A stretch of DNA of 64,000 nucleotides, from assembly GCA_025355465.1 (NCBI GenBank), contig JANXZO010000033.1, positions 24,864 to 88,863 on the forward strand, given 5' to 3'. Positions 29,098-37,940 of the stretch are shown here, one piece after another. The notes beneath the pieces are model-generated. The model was given only the letters and a program-made list of their open reading frames with translations, was not told where the DNA came from and made no database searches. The position numbers were made by a program, and so were the translations under genes. Origin of the DNA: Bacteroidales bacterium (GTDB lineage Bacteria > Bacteroidota > Bacteroidia > Bacteroidales > FEN-979). How positions within the stretch are numbered: the first letter of the stretch is position 1; every line of letters starts with the position of its first letter.

Positions 29098-29129
29098 AGC
29101 CGGCAACTGTAAATAGTGCCGGCTTTTTT
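29098..29129 (+). terminator. Rho-independent terminator after skp copy 2
   Basis: AGCCGGCA and TGCCGGCT form a perfect 8-bp stem around an 11-base loop, followed by a run of T. Confidence 0.85.
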
Positions 29130-29130
29130 A

Positions 29131-29159
29131 TTTGCATTACGTTTTTTCCGTTAAATTTG
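29131..29159 (+). promoter_or_regulatory. Promoter of the M28 peptidase operon
   Basis: TTTG, 17 bases, TAAATTTG, immediately after the preceding terminator and 69 bp before the chosen start codon. The spacing is 2 bp shorter than the consensus. Confidence 0.45.
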
Positions 29160-29228
29160 ATGCAGATATCCCGGGGCTCCCATCCTTAAACAATCTGCAA
29201 TCTCATGCCCTGGCTGAATCCTTCCCAA

Positions 29229-30815
29229 ATGATAAGAACACTTTCCCTTTTTTTAATATCCTTCCTGCTTTTGAACTCAGGAGTTCGGAGTCAGCAAATG
29301 GTGGTTTCAACGGCAACGTCTGTAATTACTCCACAACTCCTTCAGGAATATATCGGATACCTGGCTTCCGATTCAATGAAGGGTCGCAATACGCCCAGTC
29401 CTGGTCTCGATTCGGCGGCAGTCTACATCGCCGGCCATTTTAAATCATCCGGGCTGAAACCCCTGAATGGCAGTTATTATCAGGATCTCGATTTTTGTTA
29501 CTTCAACCTGGCGGAAGGCAGCGCATTGACCCTAACGGGAGCCGATGGAGTAAAGGAGTTTACATTAAAGAATGATTTTGTTCCCTATGATATGACCGGT
29601 AACGGATCGTTGGCGGCGCAGGTTGTATTTGCAGGCTATGGAATTACCGCCCCGCAATTTAACTACGATGATTACCAGGGGATTGAGGTAAAGGGAAAGA
29701 TCGTATTGATTCTCAGGCAGGAGCCGGGGCAAACAGATTCGACCCGGAAGGAATTCGGCGGGAAGGATCTTACGAAATATGCCGGCCTGGCAGAAAAGCA
29801 GAAAAGAGCTGCGGAACTTGGAGCCGCCGGAATCCTCGTAGTATCCGGTCCGTTGAACTATACTTCGATGCGGCCACGCGGGTTCCCATGGCCTTCACTT
29901 TCGAAAACCATCCCCCATGATGTGTTGCCGCTGCACCGGTGTACAGAGGATCCGGCCAAAATTCCCATGGTACAGGTAGGTGAAAAGGTGATTGTCGCAT
30001 TGTTTGGCAGCACAGATTCGTTGCGGCGAATTCAGCAACTTATCGAAACAACCATGAAGCCCCATTCTTTCACCGTCGGGAACAAAACGATGGACCTGAA
30101 AGTTGGGCTCACGAAAACTCCGCTGGGAGGTCGCAACGTAATTGGTTACCTTGAGGGATCTGACCCGGAGCTGAAGAAAGAGGCCATTGTTATCGGAGCA
30201 CATTATGATCACGTTGGGTTTATCGAAAGCGCCAAACCCGATACAGACTATATTTATAACGGCGCCGACGACAATGCTTCCGGTACGTCAGGCGTTATTG
30301 CCCTTGCCAAAGCCTTTGCGGCCATGCCGGAAAAGCCGAAACGGAGTGTTATTTTCATGGCTTACGCAGGTGAGGAGAAGGGTTTGCTCGGATCAGCAAC
30401 CTATGTGGGTAATCCATTATGGCCGCTAAAGGAAACCATGGCCATGCTTAACCTCGACATGATCAGCCGCAATCACCCCGATTCCCTTGAAATCATCGGC
30501 GCCCGGCAGAATCCAGACCTTGCAAAGATCATCCGTAAACAAAATAAGAAGATCGGATTTATCCTGGAGGAGAGCAAGGGTAAATCAATGGGCGGAGGGA
30601 GTGACCACTATAACTTTTACAAGAAAGAGATCCCCGACATCTTTTTCTTCGCAGGCTTGCACAAGGATTATCACCAGGTTGGCGACAACCCAGACAAGAT
30701 CGATGCCGGTAAAGCAGCAAGAGTATCGCGACTGGCATTCCTTACGGCGTGGTACCTGGCCAACGACAAGAAACACTACAAACTGATTTCCGGAAAAGGT
30801 GATGACGACGAATAG
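29229..30815 (+). CDS. Secreted M28-family zinc aminopeptidase with PA domain
   Basis: The start is placed at ATG 29229, which opens a signal peptide (MIRTLSLFLISFLLLNSGVRSQ); the track adds eight residues. 528 residues. After an N-terminal segment comes a protease-associated insert (FAGYGITAPQFNYDDY, KGKIVLILRQEPG) and then the M28 catalytic domain with the di-zinc ligands: GAHYDHVG, NGADDNASGTSG, YAGEEKGLLGS (catalytic Glu), NLDMISRN, and the last His in GGSDHYNFYKKEIP. It probably trims peptides in the periplasm or at the surface. First gene of an apparent four-gene operon. Confidence 0.93.
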   Translation: MIRTLSLFLISFLLLNSGVRSQQMVVSTATSVITPQLLQEYIGYLASDSMKGRNTPSPGLDSAAVYIAGHFKSSGLKPLNGSYYQDLDFCYFNLAEGSALTLTGADGVKEFTLKNDFVPYDMTGNGSLAAQVVFAGYGITAPQFNYDDYQGIEVKGKIVLILRQEPGQTDSTRKEFGGKDLTKYAGLAEKQKRAAELGAAGILVVSGPLNYTSMRPRGFPWPSLSKTIPHDVLPLHRCTEDPAKIPMVQVGEKVIVALFGSTDSLRRIQQLIETTMKPHSFTVGNKTMDLKVGLTKTPLGGRNVIGYLEGSDPELKKEAIVIGAHYDHVGFIESAKPDTDYIYNGADDNASGTSGVIALAKAFAAMPEKPKRSVIFMAYAGEEKGLLGSATYVGNPLWPLKETMAMLNLDMISRNHPDSLEIIGARQNPDLAKIIRKQNKKIGFILEESKGKSMGGGSDHYNFYKKEIPDIFFFAGLHKDYHQVGDNPDKIDAGKAARVSRLAFLTAWYLANDKKHYKLISGKGDDDE

Positions 30816-30839
30816 GAATAATTCACAATAACTGAAACC

Positions 30840-31034
30840 ATGGAGCAAGAAAACGAAATTATCGCAGAAGTGATGAAAAATGGCCCTTTGCTGATACACG
30901 GCAACATTACAGTAAAGGACAAGGAGGGCAACGAGTCGAAACGGGAGAACGTGACCGCCTTCTGCCGGTGCGGAGTTTCCAAAAATAAACCCTACTGCGA
31001 CGGGGCACACTACAATATCAACTTTAAAGGATAA
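30840..31034 (+). CDS. CDGSH iron-sulfur domain protein
   Basis: 64 residues. The C-terminal FCRCGVSKNKPYCDGAH is the complete CDGSH ligand set (three Cys and one His) that binds a redox-active [2Fe-2S] cluster. The N-terminal half carries the usual small-strand lead-in (PLLIHGNITVKDKEGNESK). No signal peptide, so cytosolic. It sits 24 bp after the M28 gene and 31 bp before the next. Its role is probably in redox or Fe-S handling; the physiological partner is unknown. Confidence 0.9.
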   Translation: MEQENEIIAEVMKNGPLLIHGNITVKDKEGNESKRENVTAFCRCGVSKNKPYCDGAHYNINFKG

Positions 31035-31065
31035 AATCAATAACCCGATCACATAAATCCTGATT

Positions 31066-31905
31066 ATGAAAAAAATAATGAATCATTTCTCACTGCTTGT
31101 TGTTTTAACTTTCGTTTCCTTAAATGCCGTAAGCCAGGATTCCACCAAACTGGAATATAAATACAAAGCCGGTAATACCTACCGGTACAAGAGTCTTTCA
31201 TCCTATGACATGGTGCAGGAGATGAACGGACAGGAGATGAAGATGTCGGGAGAAAGTACAAGTATCATAAAAATGGAAGTCACCGCGGTGTCGGCCGATG
31301 GCAATATATCCGCTGTCAACTCCTTCGAGGAGATGAAAACCATCATTAAAAATGCGATGATGGACACCACCATGGAGCAAAAGGAGCTGATTGGTAAACG
31401 GGGCAGGGTTACCTTCAGCAAATACGGTACTGAACTTAAGAAAGAGGTGATCGACACCATTACCACAAAAGGATTCTCCTCGGGTGCAAATACATTGCTC
31501 ACCCTGGGATTGGTCCGGCTATCTGAAGGTCGTGTGGCGACCGGTTGCAAATGGTCGGCAAGCCAAACCGATACTGTAAAGATGGGAGAGGGGAGTACTA
31601 TTAGCATCAGCCAGACAGAGTACTCATATATTGGAACAGAGCAGAAAGACAACCGCGACTGCTATAAGCTTGCGTTTGTATCGAAGTCGGAAACCACCGG
31701 CAAGATGAAGCAAATGGGCATGGATATTTTTATAGAAGGGACCGGCGATACCAGCGGCTTAGCCTGGATTGACCGAAACGAAGGTATCCTGGTTAACAAG
31801 GAGAGCAGTTCCACCCAGGAAATGACCTATGCCGTGACAGGCCAGATGAAAATGTCCATCCCCTCAACCCAGACGATCAAGTCTACATACACCCTTGTAA
31901 AATGA
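31066..31905 (+). CDS. Secreted DUF6263-like protein of unknown function
   Basis: 279 residues with a signal peptide (HFSLLVVLTFVSLNAVSQ). The mature part is beta-rich with LEYKYKAGNTYRYKS near the start, repeated Met/Glu-rich strands (MVQEMNGQEMKMSGES), and DTSGLAWIDRNEGILV towards the end. This resembles the DUF6263 group of Bacteroidota periplasmic proteins, but that identification is from memory of the pattern. It is coupled to the downstream peptidase by an ATGA overlap. Confidence 0.65.
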   Translation: MKKIMNHFSLLVVLTFVSLNAVSQDSTKLEYKYKAGNTYRYKSLSSYDMVQEMNGQEMKMSGESTSIIKMEVTAVSADGNISAVNSFEEMKTIIKNAMMDTTMEQKELIGKRGRVTFSKYGTELKKEVIDTITTKGFSSGANTLLTLGLVRLSEGRVATGCKWSASQTDTVKMGEGSTISISQTEYSYIGTEQKDNRDCYKLAFVSKSETTGKMKQMGMDIFIEGTGDTSGLAWIDRNEGILVNKESSSTQEMTYAVTGQMKMSIPSTQTIKSTYTLVK

Positions 31906-33236
31906 ATTCGCGTTTTGGGTATTGGTTTCTGCTGATCATTGTTTTCGGATCGTTGAGATTGAACGCTCAGAATTGCCCGGTTGAAGGAATAACTGCCGGG
32001 GAGTATGCCTCCAGACGGCAGGCATTGATTTCTCTCCTCGATACCACCTCCGTTTTTGTCATCCGGGCGCCTGACGCGACCTCCGAATACGAACAGATGC
32101 ATTACAGGCAGGATCGTGATTTCCTCTACCTTACCGGCGTCGCGTCACCGGGTTACACCTTGCTGGTCATCCCGCGTGGCATAACCATGGGAGGGAGACA
32201 AGTGCGATCGCTTCTTTTTGCACCCGCAGCATACCTTGGGTCAATGAATACCTTTTCGGGTTCAGAAGTTCCCCATCGGATGTTTGCCGGAAAGGCAGAT
32301 TCGGTGATCGACAGTGATGCATTCCGTAAGATTTTCCAACAGGTGATGACGGGTACCAGAAAGCTTTACTACGCGGCTCCGGGGCTTTCTTTTGCACACG
32401 ACTGGCTGAACGATAAGCCTTACTTTCTTGAAAAGGAGATCAACAAACGGTTGAAGACAAATTCCGTCGGATTGAAAATATCAAAAGCCTCCTCACTGGT
32501 TGCAAAGTTAAGGCAGGTCAAGTCGCCCGGGGAGTTAGAGCTTATCCGGAAAGCTATTAAAATGACCGGTGAAGGACTCGAAAAGGCGATGGCCGATTGC
32601 AAACCGGGGATATGGGAATACCAGATTCAGGCTGATATTGAATTTGTCATGACCGATCAGGGTGCAGCATGCCCATCCTTCCCCAGCATTGTGGGTGCCG
32701 GTAAAAACAGTCTTAGTCCGCACTACATGAGCAACCATTGCCAGGCTCTTGACGGGGAGGTGATGGTAATGGATGTTGGTGCGGAATATTGTGGGTATGC
32801 TGCGGATATTACCCGTACGATTCCGGTTTCGGGAAAATTCACGAAAGCTCAGCGATCGGTATATTCAACGGTACTGAACGTTCAGGAGGCGCTCATTAAT
32901 ATGGTCAGGCCGGGAATTACAATGTCGGAAATCGATCGCAAGGCTGTGGAATTTATTGCAGAGGCGGGTTATAAAAAGTACAACATTCATGGAGTTACCC
33001 ACCCGGTTGGTTTGGATGTTCACGATGTTTATGTATCGGATACCTTGCTCCCCGGCATGGTGATCACCATTGAACCCGGATTGTATATTCCTGAGGCAGA
33101 TACCCTGTTACCACCTGCTTTCCGGATGACCGGAGTACGTATTGAAGACGATGTTCTGGTTACCCCTACAGGCCATGAAGTCCTTTCAGAGGGGATACCA
33201 AAGTCCATTGCGGATATTGAGCGGCGAATGAAGTGA
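31902..33236 (+). CDS. Secreted Xaa-Pro aminopeptidase (M24B)
   Basis: Removes the N-terminal residue preceding proline. 444 residues with a signal peptide (YWFLLIIVFGSLRLNAQ), an AMP_N domain (residues ~30-180, RQDRDFLYLTG) and a pita-bread catalytic domain with the five metal ligands: MDVGAEYCGYAADITR (two Asp), HPVGLDVHDV (His), TIEPGLYI (Glu) and GVRIEDDVLVT (Glu). The signal peptide is notable because classical PepP is cytosolic; it matches the export of the M28 peptidase upstream, suggesting a peptide-scavenging operon. It converges on the GH13 gene with 7 bp between them. Confidence 0.93.
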   Translation: MNSRFGYWFLLIIVFGSLRLNAQNCPVEGITAGEYASRRQALISLLDTTSVFVIRAPDATSEYEQMHYRQDRDFLYLTGVASPGYTLLVIPRGITMGGRQVRSLLFAPAAYLGSMNTFSGSEVPHRMFAGKADSVIDSDAFRKIFQQVMTGTRKLYYAAPGLSFAHDWLNDKPYFLEKEINKRLKTNSVGLKISKASSLVAKLRQVKSPGELELIRKAIKMTGEGLEKAMADCKPGIWEYQIQADIEFVMTDQGAACPSFPSIVGAGKNSLSPHYMSNHCQALDGEVMVMDVGAEYCGYAADITRTIPVSGKFTKAQRSVYSTVLNVQEALINMVRPGITMSEIDRKAVEFIAEAGYKKYNIHGVTHPVGLDVHDVYVSDTLLPGMVITIEPGLYIPEADTLLPPAFRMTGVRIEDDVLVTPTGHEVLSEGIPKSIADIERRMK

Positions 33237-33243
33237 TTTTTTT

Positions 33244-34722
33244 TCAGAAGGTGTTGAATCGCAGGAAGTGGAACCCCCAGGGCAGAAGGTTTACATAAAG
33301 TCCGGCCCCTACCAGTTCATCTCCATGGCGGTCGAAGACCTCTCCTGAAAAAGAGTCGGAAAGCCGCCAGAATTGATTTCGCAGATCATCCCATGGAATG
33401 GCTACTCTCCCCTCTGAGAGCGTCTCTGAAAAGTTTACCACCAGGAGAAACCGCTGGGTTTCGAATTCACGGCACCATGCTGCAAGATTCCTTACCGTGG
33501 AATTTCCGTACCATCCGTTAACCGATAATAGTTGCCAGGTACCGTCATGAAACATCGGATCGGCAATTTCTTCCAGGAGTTTTCCATAAAATGAAACCAT
33601 GCAAGCATCAGGCGGTTCCTCAGGCCGGCGTCGCAGAAATACCGGCAGCTTTACTTTCCTGCCTTCGAACTGTCCTTCGTGGAAGATTTTCGCTCCGGGC
33701 AGCGTTGCAACAGAAACTGCCAGTGCGCACTCTTTATCGGCCGAAAAAAGTGCAGCCGCCCTTGGTTCGTCGTGGTTCTCAATGAACCGCACCAGTTTAT
33801 CCTGGAAATGGTCATCAGCCGTAAGGTGCAAACGGATTCCTTCTGCATCGCCTTGTTCAAAGCGGTCGTAAAGACGCTTGTCATAACAATAATCGAATCC
33901 CTGCTGCTGCAACACCCATTCCATCTCCCAATATGCTTCTGCAATAAAGATGAACCCGGGGTTGACGCGCTTTACCGCCGGAATCATTGCCTCCCAATAT
34001 TCGAACTGCGGAGCAGGTCCGGCGCGTTTGCCCCAGGTGCGTTCAACAATACTGTTCACCATCAGCATGGCCATATCACATCGCACTCCATCGCACATCC
34101 CTGCAATGCCGGTGAGCGTTTCTGTTACTGCTTCGCGAAGCGCCGGATAGAATGCATTGACCTGCAGTACATCCTGCCAGGCAGGGTAAAACGGATCCTT
34201 ACCACAGGCAAAGATATAACCGCCGATCTGCACGTAGGAAGTGGGATCATCCCTCAGATCCTCCTTACTTCCCTGGATGAAATAGTCGGGGAAGCTGGTT
34301 ACCCAGGGATGGTCGTGTGCCAGATGATTCGGAACAAAATCGAGGATCAGTTTAATGTTACGTGCCGCAAGTTGACGGCGGGCCTCAGCAAGTCCTTCGT
34401 TCCCTCCGAGAAAATCATCAACAGAATATCGTCTTACACAGTAAGGGGATCCGACATTGTCGGCAAAAGTAAAATCCGGAAGCGCCCGGCGGAAGTCTGA
34501 CAAATTTCCTTCGTGGTGATTGGAAATGGCAATTCCGGCAGGACTGCGTTCCCAGACCCCCATAAACCATACAGCTTCAATTTTCAGCCGGGCGAGCTGG
34601 TCCCAGGTATCCTCACCGACACTGGCCAGGGTGACAGGCTCTCCGGCCGCGGCTGACAATTCTTCGAGCCAGACGCGGGTATTGATCTCATAAATTGCAG
34701 GATTTGTTCTCCAGGAGCTCAT
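33244..34722 (-). CDS. GH13-family alpha-glucan-active enzyme, cytosolic
   Basis: 492 residues, no signal peptide. The (beta/alpha)8 motifs of GH13 are present in order: KLILDFVPNHLAHDHPW (region I), CDGVRCDMAML (region II, Asp nucleophile), FIFIAEAYWEMEW (region III, acid/base Glu) and RFIENHDEPRAAAL (region IV, transition-state Asp). A C-terminal beta domain follows. Substrate (amylase, glucosidase or sucrose/trehalose-type) cannot be fixed from this. It is followed on the same strand by a gap of 42 bp from the acyltransferase gene. Confidence 0.88.
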   Translation of the reverse strand: MSSWRTNPAIYEINTRVWLEELSAAAGEPVTLASVGEDTWDQLARLKIEAVWFMGVWERSPAGIAISNHHEGNLSDFRRALPDFTFADNVGSPYCVRRYSVDDFLGGNEGLAEARRQLAARNIKLILDFVPNHLAHDHPWVTSFPDYFIQGSKEDLRDDPTSYVQIGGYIFACGKDPFYPAWQDVLQVNAFYPALREAVTETLTGIAGMCDGVRCDMAMLMVNSIVERTWGKRAGPAPQFEYWEAMIPAVKRVNPGFIFIAEAYWEMEWVLQQQGFDYCYDKRLYDRFEQGDAEGIRLHLTADDHFQDKLVRFIENHDEPRAAALFSADKECALAVSVATLPGAKIFHEGQFEGRKVKLPVFLRRRPEEPPDACMVSFYGKLLEEIADPMFHDGTWQLLSVNGWYGNSTVRNLAAWCREFETQRFLLVVNFSETLSEGRVAIPWDDLRNQFWRLSDSFSGEVFDRHGDELVGAGLYVNLLPWGFHFLRFNTF

Positions 34723-34764
34723 GACGAAGGTTTTTATTGAACCGCAATACCCTGCCGGGGATGG

Positions 34765-35553
34765 TTACGCGTTCCAGATTTTAAGGTGAGATTCTATAAA
34801 ATCGACCACCTGCTGATGTGCTGCCTTGCCGTTTCCGGTTACCGGAATGGGGTCGCCAAAGGCTATGTGGATGGGTTTGTTGCGGTCGATCGGCCCCAGG
34901 TATTTGGTGAACTTCCCATGTCCCCAAAAATCGGTTTTTATGGCCACCGGAATTACCTGGACTCCAGCCCTGGCAGACAGTTTCGTTCCCAATGAATTAA
35001 ACTCTCCCGGACGGAATTCGACCCTGCGGGTACTCTGCGGAAAGATGACGATGGATATGCCGTTCTTCAGCATCTCCATCCCCCGGGTCATGACGATCTG
35101 GAAGTCTTCACGCGGATTCTCGCGGCTGAGTACGATTGGCTTCCGTGAACGCATCACATCACTGAACGCCCAATGTTTAATAAGCGCATCCTTTACCACG
35201 AACGTAATGTCGATCAGGGGCTGGATGATTCCCGGAAAAATCATGGTCTCGAGCGTACTCATGTGGTTGCTCAGGAAGAGTACAGGTCCTTTACATTTAC
35301 GGATGTTATCCATTCCCGTGATGTGAAAGCGGCCGCCGCACCGTTCAACAAGGGTAAAGACGTCGTGGGAAGAGTCGACCCAGTATTTTGTGTCGTACAG
35401 CCCCTTCCTGGCGGCAGTCCTCGATGTAAAGACGATACGCAGATATTGAGCCATCAGGTAAAATCGGGAGCTGAGCAATAGCCGGTCTAACAGAATCCGG
35501 GGGGTGTCAGGCGATGTATGGTATTCGTTTTTACTATAAATATCTTTTCTCAC
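34765..35553 (-). CDS. PlsC-like lysophospholipid acyltransferase, variant motif
   Basis: 262 residues of the LPLAT fold (1-acylglycerol-3-phosphate acyltransferase family), acting at the inner membrane. Motif I reads LSNHMSTLETMIFP, i.e. H-x4-E where most members have H-x4-D. Motif III reads VIFPQSTRRV in place of FPEGTRS. PVAIKTDFWG is motif IV-like. The replaced Asp is a conservative change, and the combination suggests a distinct subfamily instead of a dead enzyme. Lipid acceptor unknown. Confidence 0.85.
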   Translation of the reverse strand: MRKDIYSKNEYHTSPDTPRILLDRLLLSSRFYLMAQYLRIVFTSRTAARKGLYDTKYWVDSSHDVFTLVERCGGRFHITGMDNIRKCKGPVLFLSNHMSTLETMIFPGIIQPLIDITFVVKDALIKHWAFSDVMRSRKPIVLSRENPREDFQIVMTRGMEMLKNGISIVIFPQSTRRVEFRPGEFNSLGTKLSARAGVQVIPVAIKTDFWGHGKFTKYLGPIDRNKPIHIAFGDPIPVTGNGKAAHQQVVDFIESHLKIWNA

Positions 35554-35591
35554 AAAAAAACCGCATTTTCACAAGACCTGTTAAGGTTATG

Positions 35592-35606
35592 TTTTGTCAG
35601 ACAAAA
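35592..35606. promoter_or_regulatory. Perfect 7-1-7 palindrome in the acyltransferase/acetylesterase gap
   Basis: TTTTGTC-A-GACAAAA is a perfect 15-bp inverted repeat 39 bp upstream of the acyltransferase start. It overlaps the first half of a minus-strand -7 box. A dimeric repressor bound here would block that promoter. Confidence 0.45.
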
Positions 35607-35609
35607 GTA
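35602..35609 (-). promoter_or_regulatory. -7 element of the acyltransferase gene
   Basis: TACTTTTG on the minus strand matches TAnnTTTG; the -33 region is weak. The rest of the 245-bp intergenic region (35554-35798) holds no convincing gene or plus-strand promoter. Confidence 0.4.
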
Positions 35610-35798
35610 CAAACTTTTCCATCTTCCGACCGCTGCTCCTGTTAATTTTAGGATTAATTTTTTGGGTAGCTACCAATGCGGTCTTCGTTTTTCCAATGCA
35701 GACAGCACACAGCAGAACACACTGAATGGTATTCCTGTCGGTTAAAAACAATTTGGACAAAAGATACATTAAACACACATTTTTCATAATATTGTTAG

Positions 35799-37940
35799 AT
35801 GAATCAACACGCCATAAAACGTTTTCTCCTTTTTGTATTTTTCCAATGTCTACTGCTGGGTTTTTACATACCGGCTGCAGCAGAAGTCAGGTTGCCGTCA
35901 ATCCTTGCGTCGGGCATGGTGTTGCAGCAGAACACGACGGTTACGGTTTGGGGGTGGGCGGATGCCGGGGAAAAAGTGACCGTGGAAGCCAGCTGGCTGG
36001 TCGAGAAACCGGAGGTGGTTGCCGGTGCTGACGGGAAATGGCAGGTAAAGATCCCGACAGGTTCTGCCGGGGGACCCCATTCGCTGACCATTTCAGGAGA
36101 AAACAAAGTCGTATTGACCGACATTCTTTTCGGAGAGGTGTGGGTCTGTTCCGGACAATCAAACATGGAGTTTACCATCAAGATGCTGGGAGGCTGGAAA
36201 TACTGCAAGGCCGACCGAAGGGATCTCCGGAAGAACGACTATTCCGCCATCCGCTTGTGCCAGGTGCGAAAGGCAACTTCAGAAGTCCCGGTTGATACCT
36301 GTTCCGCCTCCTGGTCGAAGGCTGGTGAGCAACGTGTTGCTGATTTCAGTGCCACCGCATTTTTCTTTGCACGTACCCTTTATAACTGGCTTCATGTGCC
36401 CATCGGAGTCATCTCCTCCAACTGGGGAGGTACACCTGCCGAAGCATGGACTGAAAAAACCTTCCTGGAGGCCGACCCGAACCTTAGTTATTACCTGAAT
36501 GCTCCAAACGGACAAAAATGGGATGCCGGAAAACCCTCGTTCCTCTACAATGCAATGATCAACCCCTTGCTCAATTACACCATTCGAGGGGTGATCTGGT
36601 ACCAGGGTGAAACGAACATTTACGATGCTGATTTGTACCGCGAACTGTTCACAACCACCATTAAAAGTTGGCGGAAAGCCTGGAACCTCGGTGATTTTCC
36701 CTTCTGTTTCGTGCAGATTGCACCTTATGATTATGGAGAACCGTTTCCCGCAGCCGCTTATCTGCGTGAAGCACAACTTAAAAGCTTAACCTTGCCCAAC
36801 ACAGGGATGGCTGTTACGATGGATATCGGGGATGCGAAAAACATTCACCCAAAAAACAAGCAGGAAGTTGGATTACGGCTTGGATTACTGGCTCTTGAGA
36901 AAACTTACCGGGATTCAACAGTTCGTTCCACGGGACCTGTGTACCAAAGTATGAGGCGGGAAGGGAGTGCGATCCGCCTGGTTTTCGACAACGCAACACA
37001 GGGGCTTACAACCAATGAACCGGTGCTGACCGGGTTTACAATCGCCGGATCCGATGGTCACTTCAGACCGGCTTTGGCAAAGATAGATGGCAATACCGTA
37101 GTTGTATCGAACGATACGGTGGAATATCCCATGAATGTGAGGTTTGCCTTCACAAATTCCTCCCCCGGCGCACTTTATAACCTTGCCGGGTTACCGGCCT
37201 CCTCCTTCCGCACAGATTCAATTCCGCTTCTGGTAAGAAATGTCCACATTGCCTTCACAACCGACAGCATAAAAAAAGTGACCACCGCGGCGCTTACCTG
37301 TCTTGACTCTTCATGTAAGATCAGGTATACCCTCGATGGGAGCGATCCTTCCATTCATTCGCCGATTTATTCCGCACCGTTGGTGATTGCCGGAACAAAC
37401 CAGGTGAAGGCCAGGGCTTTTCATAAGGATGTCGCTTCGGAAACAATAACAACCTCGCATTTTGAGATGCATCTTGGCGTCGGAAAGAAAATTTCAGTTG
37501 TCAACCCCTGGTCTCCTCGGTATGCAGGTGGTACAAACGCCTTACTTGATGGCATCCGCGGATCAGCTGAAAACTGGGGAGATCAATGGCAAGGGTATCA
37601 GGGTGTTGATTTTGAAGGAATTGTGGATCTTGGAAAAAGCACCCGGGTAAGCAATGTATCCGTTGGTTTTCTGCAGGATAGTCCTTCGTGGATTTTTCTG
37701 CCGGAGAAAGTTACACTCAGTTATTCCGAGGATGGGGTCAGTTTCATACCACTTCAATCATATTCTCCGCAAGAATCGAAGAGAAGGACCGATGCATTGA
37801 TCCGGAATTTTTCATGGCAGGTCAATGTAAACCTCCGGTATCTTCGAATCGGCGCAAAAAATACAGGTACCTGTCCGTCCTGGCACCAGGGGAAAGGTGG
37901 CAAAGCCTGGATCTTCGCTGATGAAATTGTGATAAAATGA
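35799..37940 (+). CDS. Secreted sialate O-acetylesterase (SGNH) with C-terminal glycan-binding-like module
   Basis: Removes O-acetyl esters from sialic acids or related sugars. 713 residues: signal peptide (FFQCLLLGFYIPAAAEV); a beta domain; then the SGNH hydrolase with VCSGQSNMEF (nucleophile Ser), NWGGTPAEAW, WYQGETNIYD and DIGDAKNIHPKNK (Asp/His). A chitobiase-C-like Fn3 stretch (YTLDGSDPSIHSPIYS) follows, then a ~135-residue discoidin-like domain (GGTNALLDGIRG, WQGYQGVDFEGIVDLG, ending AWIFADEIVIK). That last domain is recognisably related to the end of the next protein. Its stop overlaps the next start by ATGA, so the two enzymes should be made together. Confidence 0.9.
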   Translation: MNQHAIKRFLLFVFFQCLLLGFYIPAAAEVRLPSILASGMVLQQNTTVTVWGWADAGEKVTVEASWLVEKPEVVAGADGKWQVKIPTGSAGGPHSLTISGENKVVLTDILFGEVWVCSGQSNMEFTIKMLGGWKYCKADRRDLRKNDYSAIRLCQVRKATSEVPVDTCSASWSKAGEQRVADFSATAFFFARTLYNWLHVPIGVISSNWGGTPAEAWTEKTFLEADPNLSYYLNAPNGQKWDAGKPSFLYNAMINPLLNYTIRGVIWYQGETNIYDADLYRELFTTTIKSWRKAWNLGDFPFCFVQIAPYDYGEPFPAAAYLREAQLKSLTLPNTGMAVTMDIGDAKNIHPKNKQEVGLRLGLLALEKTYRDSTVRSTGPVYQSMRREGSAIRLVFDNATQGLTTNEPVLTGFTIAGSDGHFRPALAKIDGNTVVVSNDTVEYPMNVRFAFTNSSPGALYNLAGLPASSFRTDSIPLLVRNVHIAFTTDSIKKVTTAALTCLDSSCKIRYTLDGSDPSIHSPIYSAPLVIAGTNQVKARAFHKDVASETITTSHFEMHLGVGKKISVVNPWSPRYAGGTNALLDGIRGSAENWGDQWQGYQGVDFEGIVDLGKSTRVSNVSVGFLQDSPSWIFLPEKVTLSYSEDGVSFIPLQSYSPQESKRRTDALIRNFSWQVNVNLRYLRIGAKNTGTCPSWHQGKGGKAWIFADEIVIK

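Noticed and set aside
33679-34500. 273-residue plus-strand ORF opposite GH13
   Set aside because: The minus strand has all four GH13 catalytic regions; this is a shadow.
35518-35787. Small ORFs (66 and 75 residues) in the acyltransferase/acetylesterase gap
   Set aside because: They have biased composition, no homology pattern and overlap regulatory sites on both strands.
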